A DNA stretch of 64,000 nucleotides from Celeribacter naphthalenivorans (GCF_020524585.1 NZ_JAIVLK010000005.1:124001-188000); one strand, 5' to 3'; counted from the stretch's first letter, positions 9,042 to 18,347 are shown. A program made the numbers and translations. The notes: generated from the sequence alone by a model not told the origin.

Positions 9042-9731
9042 ATGAAAATCAACGAACCCATTCTAATTACTGAGAAAAACGTCACTTTTCTAGGGGGCGG
9101 CATAATTTGTGGTACTTTGCTGAAAAAGACACTTTCTCACGCGCCGTGTCTTGTGGCGGCGGATGGTGCGGCGGGGCAGGCGCTTGCGCTGGGGTATCGT
9201 CCTGACCGAGTCATCGGCGATTTCGACAGCCTGACGGAGGACATGCGCGCGGCGCTTCCCGAAGAATGCCTGATCCATGTGCCGGAACAGGACAGCACGG
9301 ATTTCGAGAAATGCCTGACGCGGGTGGAGGCGCCCATGATCTTTGGCGTGGGTTTCACTGGCGCGCGGATCGATCATGAGTTGGCGGTCTATGCGACACT
9401 GACCCGTTTCCCGAACCGGCGCTGTATCATCTTGGGGACGGAAGACCTGTGTTTCATGGCGCCGCCTGAACTGATGTTGCCGACAGAGCCGGGGCAGCGC
9501 GTGTCGCTTTTCCCGATGGCGACGGTGGCGGGGCGCTCGGAAGGGCTGCGTTGGCCCATCGAAGGACTGGATTTCGCGCCGGATCGCCGGATCGGCACCT
9601 CGAATGCGGCGGTGGCGACAGAGGTGCGGCTTGAATTTGATCAGCCGGGGATGATGGTGATTCTGCCACGTGAAAGCTGCGATGCGGAACTGGTGGCGCG
9701 GCTGATCGCGGCGCCCAAATGGCCGCTTTAG
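9042..9731 (+). CDS. Thiamine diphosphokinase
   Basis: Transfers pyrophosphate from ATP to thiamine, giving the cofactor thiamine diphosphate. The 229-aa protein has the family signatures in order: 'LVAADGAAGQAL' (about 40-50), 'RVIGDFDSL' (about 57-65), 'PEQDSTDFEKCL' (about 82-93) and 'GFTGARIDHEL' (about 106-116). The Asp residues of GDFDS and DSTDFEK are the metal and substrate ligands in known structures. The C-terminal half fits the beta-sandwich domain that carries the thiamine pocket. A TTTCTT leader follows AAAGAGG at about 9022-9028, a rather distant ribosome site. The 3' end overlaps the convergent DMT transporter gene by 4 bp. Confidence 0.88.
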   Translation: MKINEPILITEKNVTFLGGGIICGTLLKKTLSHAPCLVAADGAAGQALALGYRPDRVIGDFDSLTEDMRAALPEECLIHVPEQDSTDFEKCLTRVEAPMIFGVGFTGARIDHELAVYATLTRFPNRRCIILGTEDLCFMAPPELMLPTEPGQRVSLFPMATVAGRSEGLRWPIEGLDFAPDRRIGTSNAAVATEVRLEFDQPGMMVILPRESCDAELVARLIAAPKWPL

Positions 9732-10663
9732 AACGCGGTCGGATCGCCGGGGACAGCGGGTTTTTGCAGGTTCACGCGCTCGCGATGGATCAGGTAAAGC
9801 CCGGCGGCGACAATCACCGCGATGCCGAGCCAGACCACGGGCGAGGGGAAATCGCCAAAGATCAACAGCCCCGCAAGGGTTGAAAACGCCAGTTCCAGAT
9901 AGGCCAGAGGCGCGATGGTGGCGGAGGGCGCGAGGGTGAGCGCCAGCGTCAACCCCTGATGCGAGAGGGTGGCGGCAATGCCGACGCCGATGAGCCAGAG
10001 CCAGAAAATGCCCTTAGGCATCGCCGCATCGAGCGGGCCACCGGAGCCGTCGAAGATGACCAGCAAAGGCAGGGCGACGACCAAGGCGGCGAGCGCCGTG
10101 GTGCTTTGCAGCGCGACCGGGTGGTAATGGCGCAGGGCGCGGGTCACCAGCATGTAACAAGAGAAAAAGAACCCGGCGGCGAGCGGCAAAAGTGCGGCGG
10201 AGCCGAAGTTCAACAGGCCGGGGCGCACCACGATCAACACGCCGACAAAGCCAACCAGCGCGGCAAGGATACGGCGCGGGCCGACCTCTTCGCCAAAGAG
10301 CATCCAGCCGAGGAGGAGGATGATGAAAGGCTCGACAAAGGTGATCGCCAGCGCATCGGCCAAGGGCATGATCGAGACGGCCCAAACAAAGGCGAAAGTC
10401 GCCGCCAGCGTGAAAAGCCCACGCAGAAAAATCAGTGCCGCATCGCGGGCCGAGTGCAGCATCGGCAAGCGCATCACCAAGGCGATGGGCAACAACAAAG
10501 CGCCTTGCACCAGAAACCGCGCGGCGGTGATCTGGCCGACCGCATGTTCGGCGGCGGCGAGCTTGGCAAAGACGTCGATCACCGGCGCGACGGCGCAGTA
10601 GATCAGCATCATCGCCATGCCCAGAAGCGGGCGGTCTTGTTTTGGGGAGGCGCTCTGTGTCAT
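9728..10663 (-). CDS. DMT-superfamily (EamA) transporter
   Basis: A 311-aa inner-membrane permease with about ten hydrophobic helices arranged as two EamA repeats (about residues 15-145 and 160-295). Recognisable repeat endings are 'EPFIILLLGWMLFGEEVGPRRILAA', read in parts, and the second-half 'LAYLELAFSTLAGLLIFGDFPS'. Family members export or import small metabolites; the substrate here cannot be predicted. The ATG at 10663 follows GGAGG-like sequence on the minus strand. It is one of three EamA transporters in the window, none closely alike at a glance. The 3' end overlaps the thiamine diphosphokinase gene by 4 bp. Confidence 0.88.
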   Translation of the reverse strand: MTQSASPKQDRPLLGMAMMLIYCAVAPVIDVFAKLAAAEHAVGQITAARFLVQGALLLPIALVMRLPMLHSARDAALIFLRGLFTLAATFAFVWAVSIMPLADALAITFVEPFIILLLGWMLFGEEVGPRRILAALVGFVGVLIVVRPGLLNFGSAALLPLAAGFFFSCYMLVTRALRHYHPVALQSTTALAALVVALPLLVIFDGSGGPLDAAMPKGIFWLWLIGVGIAATLSHQGLTLALTLAPSATIAPLAYLELAFSTLAGLLIFGDFPSPVVWLGIAVIVAAGLYLIHRERVNLQKPAVPGDPTAF

Positions 10664-10747
10664 GCGCCCATTTGCTATGCGCGCTGTTGGGGATGCAAGC
10701 TTTGTGGCTGTGCGTCGCTGGTTTTGCGGTGAGAGGGAACGCGCATC

Positions 10748-11116
10748 TCACGCGTCAGGTCGGGTCAGGATGTAGAGCGCGCCAATGCCGATCAAAACGG
10801 CCTGAAGCCCGAGATATATCGGCGGGATGCGCAGGATCAGGGTGGGGATAAAGCTTGAGAGCATCATGGTGATCGACAGCACCTTGATCCGGCGGGGGAT
10901 GGCGCCGGTTTCCTCCCAGGCGCGTATGCTGGGGCCAAAATGGCCGTGATTCAACAACCACGCCCGCAAACGCGGCGAGCCTTTGGTGAAAAAGAATGCG
11001 GCCAGGATCAGGAAAATCGTGGTCGGCATCACGGGCAAGAACACACCGATAAAGCCCAGCACCACGCAAAGCGCGCCGAGTGTCAGATGTATGTATTTCA
11101 CGATCCGGTCCGTCAT
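10748..11116 (-). CDS. YbaN/DUF454 family membrane protein
   Basis: A 122-aa inner-membrane protein with three to four hydrophobic segments. Family marks are 'LGALCVVLGFIGVFLPVMPTT', read in short parts, the following 'FLILAAFFFTKGSPRLRAWLLNHGHFGP', and 'GAIPRRIKVLSI'. The 'PLLPTTPF' to 'FAKSSPRFHRWLLNH' pattern is diagnostic for DUF454. The function of the family is not known. It is a single gene between the DMT transporter (minus) and rpiA (plus); 207 bp separate it from rpiA. Confidence 0.85.
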   Translation of the reverse strand: MTDRIVKYIHLTLGALCVVLGFIGVFLPVMPTTIFLILAAFFFTKGSPRLRAWLLNHGHFGPSIRAWEETGAIPRRIKVLSITMMLSSFIPTLILRIPPIYLGLQAVLIGIGALYILTRPDA

Positions 11117-11323
11117 GGGGAGAGCCTGACATAGGTGTCTTTCGAAATCATCTACGCCAGATGTCGCGGCTGTCCAGTTTTCATCCGGAATTGGGCGCGC
11201 CAGACCTTGATTTTATCTGTCAAAACAGCCCGCAGAGGACTATAACTGGGGCCTGTAACGGGGACCTGTAAGCGGCAAGATACCGCCACACCCTCAGTGA
11301 GAGACCTCAACCGGAGCCGCACC

Positions 11324-12109
11324 ATGTCCGACACGCTGTCGCCCATCGATACCGCCAAATTCGTCGCCGCGAAAAAGGCGGTGGATTATGTCGAGGACGG
11401 CATGAAGATCGGGCTGGGCACCGGATCGACCGCCGCCTGGATGGTGCGCTGTCTGGGCGAGTTGGTGCGTGAAGAGGGGCTCAATATCGTCGGCGTTCCC
11501 ACGTCGTCGCGCACGGCGGAACTGGCGCGGCAACAGGGGATCAAGGTGATCTCGCTCGATGAGGCGAAATGGCTCGATCTGACGATTGACGGCGCGGATG
11601 AATTCGACACCGAGTTGAACCTGATCAAGGGCGGCGGTGGCGCGTTGTTGCAGGAAAAGATCGTCGCGACGGCGTCCGATCAGATGATCGTCATCTCGGA
11701 TGTCTCGAAACAGGTCGATATGCTGGGGGCCTTCCCGCTGCCTGTCGAGGTGATCCCCTTTGGCTGGCAGACGACGAAGGCGCTGGTCGAGGAGGCACTG
11801 GTCTCGATGGATGTGCTGGGCCATCAGTCGACATTGAGGATGAATGGCGAGGCGGCCTATGTGACCGATGAGGGCAATCATATCATCGATTTGCACCTGC
11901 AACGTATCGGCAACACGCGGCAATTGGCTTTGGTGCTCAACCAAATCCCCGGCGTGGTGGAAAACGGCCTGTTCATCGACATTTGCGACAAGGTGATCAT
12001 CGGCCATGGCGACGGTCGGGTGACGACGCGGGACATCATCTCCGGTGAGGAGAGCGAGGATCACGTCGAGTTCGAAGAGAGCGAAAACATTTTCGCGGAT
12101 ATCGACTGA
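11324..12109 (+). CDS. rpiA: Ribose-5-phosphate isomerase A
   Basis: Interconverts ribose 5-phosphate and ribulose 5-phosphate in the pentose phosphate pathway. The 261-aa product carries 'GLGTGSTAAWMV' near residues 30-41 (phosphate loop), 'GVPTSSRTAELA', 'DLTIDGADEFD' (catalytic Asp), and 'LIKGGGGALLQEKI' with the catalytic Lys and Glu. I chose the ATG at 11324 because GGAG lies at 11312-11315; the GTG at 11297 has no ribosome site and adds nine residues absent from the family. A factor-independent terminator follows at 12152. Confidence 0.96.
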   Translation: MSDTLSPIDTAKFVAAKKAVDYVEDGMKIGLGTGSTAAWMVRCLGELVREEGLNIVGVPTSSRTAELARQQGIKVISLDEAKWLDLTIDGADEFDTELNLIKGGGGALLQEKIVATASDQMIVISDVSKQVDMLGAFPLPVEVIPFGWQTTKALVEEALVSMDVLGHQSTLRMNGEAAYVTDEGNHIIDLHLQRIGNTRQLALVLNQIPGVVENGLFIDICDKVIIGHGDGRVTTRDIISGEESEDHVEFEESENIFADID

Positions 12110-12151
12110 GCCCCTTATTGTAGGCCTGCCTGTTCCTGTGATTTTGCAAGG

Positions 12152-12178
12152 ACCCCGTGCAGTCTGCGCGGGGTTTTC
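12152..12178 (+). terminator. Terminator after rpiA
   Basis: ACCCCGTGC (12152-12160) pairs with GCGCGGGGT (12166-12174), with one G-T wobble and a 5-nt loop. TTTT follows. Confidence 0.85.
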
Positions 12179-12238
12179 CTTTGCGGGCAAACCCCCTACA
12201 TCTGTCTCAACTTTAGAATTGTTCAAAAGGCGGGACTG

Positions 12239-13600
12239 ATGGATTTCGACTATGATCTCTTTGTGATCGGCGGTGGCTCTGGCGGCGTGCGCGCGGCGCG
12301 GTTGACGGCGGCGGACGGCCATAAGGTGGCGATGGCGGAGGAATTCCGCATGGGCGGCACCTGTGTCATTCGTGGCTGTGTGCCGAAGAAACTCATGGTT
12401 TTCGCCTCGCAATATTCCGGTCATGCCGAGGACGGCAAGAAATACGGTTGGGACATTCGTATCGGCCAATTCGATTGGCCGCATTTTCAGGGCAAGTTGA
12501 AAGCCGAGCTGTCGCGTCTCGAAGGCATCTACACCAAGAACGCTGGCAACGCGGGCGTCGAGATTCTGCATCAGCGCGCCACCGTCAAAGACCCGCACAC
12601 GGTCGTGCTGGCCGATGGGACGGAGAAGACCGCGAAGCATATCCTGATCGCTGTCGGCGGCACGCCCTTTGTGCCGGACAACGTGCCGGGGATCGAACTG
12701 GCGATCACGTCGAATGAGATTTTCGACATTCCCGAGCTGCCAAAACGCATCCTGATCGTTGGCGGCGGCTATATCGCCTGTGAGTTCGCCTGTATTTTCA
12801 ATGGCCTCGGCTCCGAGGTGACGCAATATTACCGTGGCGCGCAAATCCTGCGCGGCTTTGATGATGAGGCGCGCGGTCATATTGCGGAGTTGATCGACGA
12901 GCAGGGCATCAACCTGCATGTCGGCACCGATGTCGAGCGGTTGGAGCAGCGCGACGATGGCATTTGGGTCAAGGCCACGGACGGCCGCGAAGGCACTTTT
13001 GACGTGGTGCTTTATGCGACGGGCCGCAAGCCCGCGACGGCGGGGCTTGGTCTCGAAGAGGCGGGCGTCGAAATGGGTCGCTATGGTGAGGTCAAGGTGG
13101 ATGACTATTCCCAGACCAACATCCCCTCGATCTTTGCCGTGGGCGATGTGACCGACCGCATACAATTGACGCCGGTGGCGATCCGCGAGGCGGTGGCCTT
13201 CCACGAGACGGTGTTCAAAGGCAATCCCATGAAGCCGGACCACAGCAACGTGCCCTCCGCGATCTTCACCCAGCCGGAATATGGCACGGTGGGGCTGACC
13301 GAGGAGCAGGCCCGCGAAGAGGGGCCCGTTGAGGTCTATTCCGCCGCCTTCCGCCCGATGCAGAACAGCTTTATCGAGAAAAACCACCGGGTGATGTTCA
13401 AACTGATCGTCTGCGCGGACACCCGCAAAGTGCTTGGCTGTCACATCATCGCACCGCAGGCGGGCGAGATGATCCAACTCGCGGGTGTGGCGGTGAAAAT
13501 GGGCGCCACGAAAGAGGATTTCGACGCCACCGTGGCGGTGCACCCGACCATGGCCGAAGAGATTGTCCTCATGAAAGAGCCGATCCGCGTCCATAAGTGA
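12239..13600 (+). CDS. gor: Glutathione-disulfide reductase
   Basis: FAD flavoenzyme that reduces oxidised glutathione with NADPH, maintaining the cytoplasmic thiol pool. The 453-aa protein has the FAD-binding 'DLFVIGGGSGGVRAAR' at the N-terminus, the redox-active pair Cys42/Cys47 in 'GGTCVIRGCVPKKL', the NAD(P)-binding 'ILIVGGGYIACEFA', the second FAD motif 'PSIFAVGDVT', and the dimer-interface ending 'AVHPTMAEEIVLM', where the His and Glu serve as the catalytic pair. The absence of an N-terminal extension and the Gly-Val-Arg pattern fit Gor rather than lipoamide dehydrogenase. It lies 129 bp after rpiA, beyond a terminator. Confidence 0.94.
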   Translation: MDFDYDLFVIGGGSGGVRAARLTAADGHKVAMAEEFRMGGTCVIRGCVPKKLMVFASQYSGHAEDGKKYGWDIRIGQFDWPHFQGKLKAELSRLEGIYTKNAGNAGVEILHQRATVKDPHTVVLADGTEKTAKHILIAVGGTPFVPDNVPGIELAITSNEIFDIPELPKRILIVGGGYIACEFACIFNGLGSEVTQYYRGAQILRGFDDEARGHIAELIDEQGINLHVGTDVERLEQRDDGIWVKATDGREGTFDVVLYATGRKPATAGLGLEEAGVEMGRYGEVKVDDYSQTNIPSIFAVGDVTDRIQLTPVAIREAVAFHETVFKGNPMKPDHSNVPSAIFTQPEYGTVGLTEEQAREEGPVEVYSAAFRPMQNSFIEKNHRVMFKLIVCADTRKVLGCHIIAPQAGEMIQLAGVAVKMGATKEDFDATVAVHPTMAEEIVLMKEPIRVHK

Positions 13601-13740
13601 ACATTTGCCGGGATTTAAACGGGCTGCGACACCGTCGCCCCCTTGAAACCCGGCCCCAGAACGAACAGGTTACACAGGAGCCTTGGCCCGACAGGATTTT
13701 TCTGCCGGGCCAGACCCATACGAGAGAGGACTTGACCTTA

Positions 13741-14907
13741 ATGGCCAGCAACAATGGCGGACCTTGGGGCGGCGGCGGTGGAAATCGCCCGACCGGAGGA
13801 GATGACCGTGGAAACGGGCGCGGCGGTGACAACCGCGGCAACAATGGCAATCGCCGTCCGGGCGAACAGCCGCAGATCCCCGAGATTGATGAAATGCTCA
13901 ACAAGGGCAACGAATACCTGAAGGTGCTGATGGGCGGCAAAGGTGGCGGCAATGGTCGCTCCGGCGGCTCTGGTGGTGGCGAAGGTCCGCATCTGTCCAA
14001 GGGCATGATCGGCCTTACTGTGCTGGGCGCCATCGGTCTTTGGGCCTTTTCCTCTTTCTACACCGTGAAGCCCGAAGAACAGTCCGTTGAGCTGTTCCTC
14101 GGCGAGTTTTACAAAATCGGTCAACCGGGTCTGAACTTTGCGCCCTGGCCGCTGGTCAGCTACGAAAAAGTCATCGTCACTGGCGAACGTACCGAAAATG
14201 TCGGCGCCGCCGGTCAAGGCAGCACGGGCATGATGCTGACGACCGACGCCAATATCGTCGATATTGATTTCCAGGTGGTTTGGAACATCAACGACCCGGC
14301 GAAATACCTCTTTAATCTGAGCGATCCGCGTCAAACGGTGCAAGCCGTGTCCGAAGCCTCGATGCGCGAAATCATCGCGGCGTCGACTCTGGCGCCGATT
14401 CTCAACCGTGACCGGGGGCTGATCGCCGACAATGCGATGACCCTGATCCAGTCGACGCTCGACAGCTACGACAGCGGCATCACCGTGATCCGCGTCAACC
14501 TCGACAAAGCGGATCCGCCCACCGAGGTGATCGACGCTTTCCGCGATGTGCAGGCCGCCGAGCAGGAACGTGACCGTCTCGAACGACAGGCTGATGCCTA
14601 CGCCAACCGCGTCCTTGCCGGCGCGCGTGGTACGGCCGCACAGATCGTGGAAGAGGCCGAGGGCTATCGCGCTCAGGTGGTCAACGCCGCCGAGGGTGAG
14701 GCCAGCCGCTTCAGCGCTGTGCTTGAGGAATATAAGAACGCACCTGATGTGACGCGCAAACGGCTCTATCTCGAAGCGATCGAAGAGGTTTACGGCGGCA
14801 TGGATAAAATCATCCTGGATGATGCCGCCGGAGGCGGGCAAGGCGTTGTGCCCTATCTTCCGCTCAATGAGCTGCGCCGCAGCACCACGAATGAGGGGTC
14901 GAACTGA
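13741..14907 (+). CDS. hflK: HflK, membrane protease modulator (SPFH family)
   Basis: Forms the HflK-HflC complex that surrounds and modulates the FtsH protease in the inner membrane. The 388-aa product has a Gly/Asn/Arg-rich cytoplasmic N-terminus ('GGPWGGGGGNRPTGGDD'), one transmembrane helix at about residues 85-103, and a periplasmic SPFH/band-7 domain that starts at 'YTVKPEEQSVELFLGEF'. A long coiled coil follows ('AAEQERDRLERQADAYANRV'). The start is the ATG at 13741, where the Gly-rich family N-terminus begins; an upstream in-frame extension to 13597 is unlike the family. The stop overlaps the hflC start by one base (TGATG), so translation is coupled. Confidence 0.95.
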   Translation: MASNNGGPWGGGGGNRPTGGDDRGNGRGGDNRGNNGNRRPGEQPQIPEIDEMLNKGNEYLKVLMGGKGGGNGRSGGSGGGEGPHLSKGMIGLTVLGAIGLWAFSSFYTVKPEEQSVELFLGEFYKIGQPGLNFAPWPLVSYEKVIVTGERTENVGAAGQGSTGMMLTTDANIVDIDFQVVWNINDPAKYLFNLSDPRQTVQAVSEASMREIIAASTLAPILNRDRGLIADNAMTLIQSTLDSYDSGITVIRVNLDKADPPTEVIDAFRDVQAAEQERDRLERQADAYANRVLAGARGTAAQIVEEAEGYRAQVVNAAEGEASRFSAVLEEYKNAPDVTRKRLYLEAIEEVYGGMDKIILDDAAGGGQGVVPYLPLNELRRSTTNEGSN

Positions 14908-15782
14908 TGAAAAAACTTCCCATTATTTTCGGCCTGATCTTTGTTGCCATCGTTCTGGTGATGTCCTCGCTCTTTATCGTGGACGAACGCCAGAAAGCAC
15001 TCGTGCTGCAATTCGGTCAGATCAAATCCGTGAAGGAAGACCCGGGTCTCGCCTTCAAAATCCCGTTCATTCAGGAAGTGGTCTATTACGACGACCGTAT
15101 TCTGTCGCTTGAAACCCCGGAGATCGAGGTCACGCCCTCGGATGACCGTCGCCTTTTGGTCGATGCCTTCGCGCGTTACCGCATCACGGATGTTGTGCGC
15201 TTCCGTCAGGCCGTCTCCACCGGTGGTGTGCGTCTGGCCGAAGATCGCCTCAAAGGCATTCTGAACGCCCAGCTTCGCGAAGTCTTGGGTGCGGATTCTG
15301 TCACCTCCAACACCGTGATCTCTGCCGACCGTGGCGCTCTGGCGCTTCGCATTCGTGATCAGGCCCGTGCAGAAGCGGCCTCTCTGGGTGTCGATATCGT
15401 GGATGTGCGTCTGAAACAGACCTTCCTGCCGGATCAAAACCTTGAAGCCACCTTTGCCCGGATGCGGGCCGAGCGTGAACGCGAGGCCGCCGACGAGCGG
15501 GCGCGGGGGGAAGAGGCGGCGCAACGTGTGCGGGCGCAGGCTGACCGGACCGTGGTCGAGCTTGAATCCGATGCGCGTCGTCAGGCCGAGATCACCCGCG
15601 GTGAAGCAGATGCGGCGAAGAACAAAATCTATGCCGATGCTTACGGGGCCGACCCGGAATTCTTTGAATTCTATCGCTCTCTCGACGCCTATCGCGCGGG
15701 TCTGAAAGGCTCCAATACGACGATGGTGCTGTCGCCCGACAGCGAGTTCTTCGATTATCTGAAGTCCGACGCCGGGCGCTAA
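14907..15782 (+). CDS. hflC: HflC, membrane protease modulator (SPFH family)
   Basis: Partner of HflK in the FtsH-modulating complex; not itself a convincing protease. The 291 residues show a single N-terminal signal-anchor helix (about 5-23), then an SPFH domain ('VDERQKALVLQFGQI' onward), then a basic and acidic coiled coil ('MRAEREREAADERARGEE') and the closing 'DPEFFEFYRSLDAYRAG' segment that HflC shares with HflK. It is translationally coupled to hflK and followed by a strong terminator. The nearby degP adds to a protein quality-control neighbourhood. Confidence 0.95.
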   Translation: MKKLPIIFGLIFVAIVLVMSSLFIVDERQKALVLQFGQIKSVKEDPGLAFKIPFIQEVVYYDDRILSLETPEIEVTPSDDRRLLVDAFARYRITDVVRFRQAVSTGGVRLAEDRLKGILNAQLREVLGADSVTSNTVISADRGALALRIRDQARAEAASLGVDIVDVRLKQTFLPDQNLEATFARMRAEREREAADERARGEEAAQRVRAQADRTVVELESDARRQAEITRGEADAAKNKIYADAYGADPEFFEFYRSLDAYRAGLKGSNTTMVLSPDSEFFDYLKSDAGR

Positions 15783-15803
15783 GTCTCGCGTGGCAAGCCA
15801 TTG

Positions 15804-15833
15804 AAAAGGGGCCTGTTTCGGGCCCCTTTTTCT
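15804..15833 (+). terminator. Terminator after hflKC
   Basis: AAAAGGGGCC (15804-15813) and GGCCCCTTTT (15821-15830) form a 10-bp stem with a 7-nt loop, followed by TTCTTTT. Confidence 0.92.
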
Positions 15834-16179
15834 TTTCTCTCGCTTGTCTCGTCCGGTTTATGGGGGTCTTTCCCTCGCATTAACCTTCATCGGATTAACC
15901 TGAATGCCACAGAGGGAGCCGTGAGACGGGGGCTCCACAGGGCCTTGGTCGACAGGGGGGGCTACAAGATCGCGTGAGATGACAGCGCTGCGCCCGAATT
16001 CCCCCCGAAATTGCCGCCTTTCTCCTTGTCACACCCCGCTCACATGCTGTTGACTGAACGCGACCGACATTGAGTTGTGTTGCTCAACCCCTATTTGTAC
16101 CCCTGAGGACAGTCGCCCGCGCTGCACAAGAGAAGCGAGATGCTCTCTAACCGCGCATCATACGGAGGATATTAAACCT
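15834..16179. other. Intergenic region upstream of degP
   Basis: No gene is visible here. It contains a TTAACC-type repeat (15879-15909) shared with 24236-24276 and a small stem GGAGCC/GGCTCC (15915-15936). A TTGACT hexamer near 16050 could be a -35 element for degP, but I see no convincing -10. GGAGGAT at about 16164-16170 is the degP ribosome site. Confidence 0.5.
15879..15909. repeat. TTAACC-type repeat, copy 1
   Basis: ATTAACCTTCATCGG followed by ATTAACCTGAATGCC. It aligns with the element at 24236-24276 (ATTAACCTTAATACC, then GGTTAAGGTGAATGC). Copy 1 has lost much of the inverted symmetry seen in copy 2. Confidence 0.55.
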
Positions 16180-17673
16180 ATGACACAGGCCGTGACACCG
16201 GCTCGCGCCGTCACTTTCACCCCTCAGGACACGCGCGTTGGTTTGCGCATGATGGTTCTGGCGCTGATGGGCGCCCTTGCGATCATGTTCCAAACCATCG
16301 CGGCAGAGGCGCGGGGCGCGCCGGAAACTTTTGCCGATCTGGCGGAAAAGGTCAGCCCCGCCGTGGTCAATATCACCACGACCACCGTGGTTGAGGCCTC
16401 CACCAATCAACAGCCCATCGTGCCCGAAGGCTCGCCTTTCGAGGATTTCTTCCGCGATTTCATGGACCGCAATGGTCCCGGCGGTCAGGCGCCGCGCCGG
16501 TCGCAGGCTCTGGGCTCCGGTTTCGTCATCTCTGAAGACGGCTATATCGTGACCAACAACCACGTGATCGAAGGCGCCGACGAGATCGAGATCGAGTTCT
16601 TCGAAGGCTTCACCTTGCCCGCGAAACTCGTGGGCACCGATCCGAAAACCGACATCGCCGTGTTGAAAGTCGAAAGCGACAAGCCCTTGGCTTACGTGCC
16701 TTTCGGGGACAGCGATGTCGCCCGCGTCGGCGATTGGGTGATGGCCATGGGCAACCCGCTGGGTCAGGGCTTTTCCGTCTCCGCCGGTATCGTGTCGCAA
16801 CGTGGCCGGGCTCTGTCGGGGGCTTATGACGATTACATCCAGACCGACGCCGCCATCAACCGTGGCAACTCGGGCGGGCCGCTCTTTAACATGGACGGTC
16901 AGGTGATCGGCGTGAACACCGCGATCTTGTCGCCCAACGGTGGCTCCATCGGCATCGGCTTCTCGATGGCGTCGAATGTGGTGTCCAAAGTGGTCGATCA
17001 GCTCAAGGAATACGGCGAAACCCGTCGCGGTTGGTTGGGTGTCCGCATTCAACGCGTGACCGATGACGTGGCCGAGGCCATGGGGCTCGAAGAGGTCAAA
17101 GGCGCTCTGGTCACCGATGTGCCGGACGGTCCCTCGAAAGATGCAGGCATCGAGAGCGGCGACGTGATCCTGTCCTTTGACGGCAAAGATGTCGCCGACG
17201 ACCGCGCCCTCGTGCGCACCGTGGGTGAGACCGAGGTCGGCAAGGCCGTGCGCGTCGTGGTGTTCCGCGATGGCAAGACCAAGACGCTGATGGTCACTTT
17301 GGGCCGTCGCGAAGAGGCCGAAAACGTGGCCTTCCCGGTCGATGGCGAAGGCATGACCCCGCAAGCGCCGGAAACGGTTCAGATGCTGGGCCTGACGCTT
17401 CAGCCTTTGGATGACATGCTGCGCGAAGAGTTGGGCGTTTCTGCCGGCACCACCGGTCTGGCCGTGGTCGAGGTGGATGAGGCTTCCGAGGCCTTCACCA
17501 AAGGTCTGCGGGCGGGCGACGTGATCACCGAAGCCGGTCAGCAAAAACTCGCAAGCCTCTCCGATCTCGAGGCCCGTGTCACCGAGGCGCAAGAGGCCGG
17601 TCGCAAAACCGTCCTGCTTCTGGTGCGCCGCGCTGGCGAGCCGCGCTTTGTGGCCTTGGGCGTTGGCGAGTAA
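16180..17673 (+). CDS. DegP/HtrA-family periplasmic serine protease
   Basis: Degrades or refolds damaged envelope proteins. The 497-aa product has an uncleaved or cleavable signal segment at about residues 22-45 ending in 'AEARGAPE'. The chymotrypsin-like domain contains a complete triad: His128 in 'TNNHVIEGADE', Asp158 in 'DPKTDIAVLKV' and Ser231 in 'GNSGGPLFN'. Two PDZ domains follow (about 290-380 and 400-490; 'GWLGVRIQ' opens the first). The ATG at 16180 has GGAGGAT about 10 bases upstream; the longer frame from 16075 lacks a ribosome site and a family-like start. It is a single gene with its own terminator. Placement after hflKC fits a shared role in envelope proteostasis. It could be called DegP or DegQ; I cannot separate them. 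Confidence 0.94.
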   Translation: MTQAVTPARAVTFTPQDTRVGLRMMVLALMGALAIMFQTIAAEARGAPETFADLAEKVSPAVVNITTTTVVEASTNQQPIVPEGSPFEDFFRDFMDRNGPGGQAPRRSQALGSGFVISEDGYIVTNNHVIEGADEIEIEFFEGFTLPAKLVGTDPKTDIAVLKVESDKPLAYVPFGDSDVARVGDWVMAMGNPLGQGFSVSAGIVSQRGRALSGAYDDYIQTDAAINRGNSGGPLFNMDGQVIGVNTAILSPNGGSIGIGFSMASNVVSKVVDQLKEYGETRRGWLGVRIQRVTDDVAEAMGLEEVKGALVTDVPDGPSKDAGIESGDVILSFDGKDVADDRALVRTVGETEVGKAVRVVVFRDGKTKTLMVTLGRREEAENVAFPVDGEGMTPQAPETVQMLGLTLQPLDDMLREELGVSAGTTGLAVVEVDEASEAFTKGLRAGDVITEAGQQKLASLSDLEARVTEAQEAGRKTVLLLVRRAGEPRFVALGVGE

Positions 17674-17694
17674 CGCCTCCCATCAAGACATGCG

Positions 17695-17724
17695 AAAGGC
17701 GGCTCCTCGGGGCCGCCTTTTTCG
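17695..17724. terminator. Terminator between degP and the ATPase gene
   Basis: AAAGGCGGC (17695-17703) pairs with GCCGCCTTT (17712-17720), followed by TTTC. It lies between convergent genes and can serve degP; on the other strand an A-rich flank is short. Confidence 0.88.
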
Positions 17725-17739
17725 TTTGGGGCTTCTGTG

Positions 17740-18333
17740 TCAGGCGTCCGACAGCTGTTCTAGAACAAAATCGGCGCGGGTTTCGACATCGGTTTTGGGC
17801 AAAATGACCGGCGTGTATCCAAGCGTGCGGTAGGCCTTGAGCAAACGATGATATTCCTCTCGCGCCTCTGTCAGGCTGTGTTGCCGTTCAGCGTCCGCGC
17901 GATAAATCTCTGGCCAAGGTGGCGTCAAAAACACCTGCGTCTGAAACCGAGGTGAGGAGGTGAGAGACGTTGCGGCGGGGATCCCCGTTGCGGTCTCCAA
18001 GGCCACCGCAGCGTCGATCAAGCCGCGATCGAAAAAGACCCAGTCTGCGTGATCCCAGTCCGCGTGATCCCCCTCGATGTGTGCCTCGTCGATGTGCGCC
18101 CCGAGCGCAGCTCTGTCCTGTTCCGCCACATACATCGCGCGTCTGGCAAAGGCTTCGAGATTGACCCATGGCAAAGCCTTGCCGTCGGAACGCAACTCCT
18201 CCGCGACGATCCTGCGGCCGGGTTCCTCGACGGTGCGAAAGCCTCTTTGGGCCAATGCGGTCAAAAGTGTCGATTTCCCACCGCCGGAACATCCCGATAA
18301 AATCACATGCTGATGTGAGCCTTGGTTCTGCAT
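17740..18333 (-). CDS. P-loop ATPase/nucleotide kinase-like protein (AAA_28 type)
   Basis: A 197-aa cytoplasmic protein with a Walker A loop 'ILSGCSGGGKSTLL' near residues 10-22 and a later 'WVFFDRGLIDA' segment that looks like the DRG/Walker-B-like motif of NadR-type and AAA_28 kinases. 'RTVEEPGRRIVAEEL' and 'FLTPPWPEIYRADAERQHS' also match that group. The substrate is unknown. I chose the ATG at 18333 because CAGGAG precedes it at good spacing on the minus strand; a GTG at 18351 would overlap the upstream gene. It follows the peptidoglycan-binding lipoprotein gene by 14 bp and may be cotranscribed. Confidence 0.8.
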   Translation of the reverse strand: MQNQGSHQHVILSGCSGGGKSTLLTALAQRGFRTVEEPGRRIVAEELRSDGKALPWVNLEAFARRAMYVAEQDRAALGAHIDEAHIEGDHADWDHADWVFFDRGLIDAAVALETATGIPAATSLTSSPRFQTQVFLTPPWPEIYRADAERQHSLTEAREEYHRLLKAYRTLGYTPVILPKTDVETRADFVLEQLSDA

Positions 18334-18347
18334 GACCGCTCCTGAGA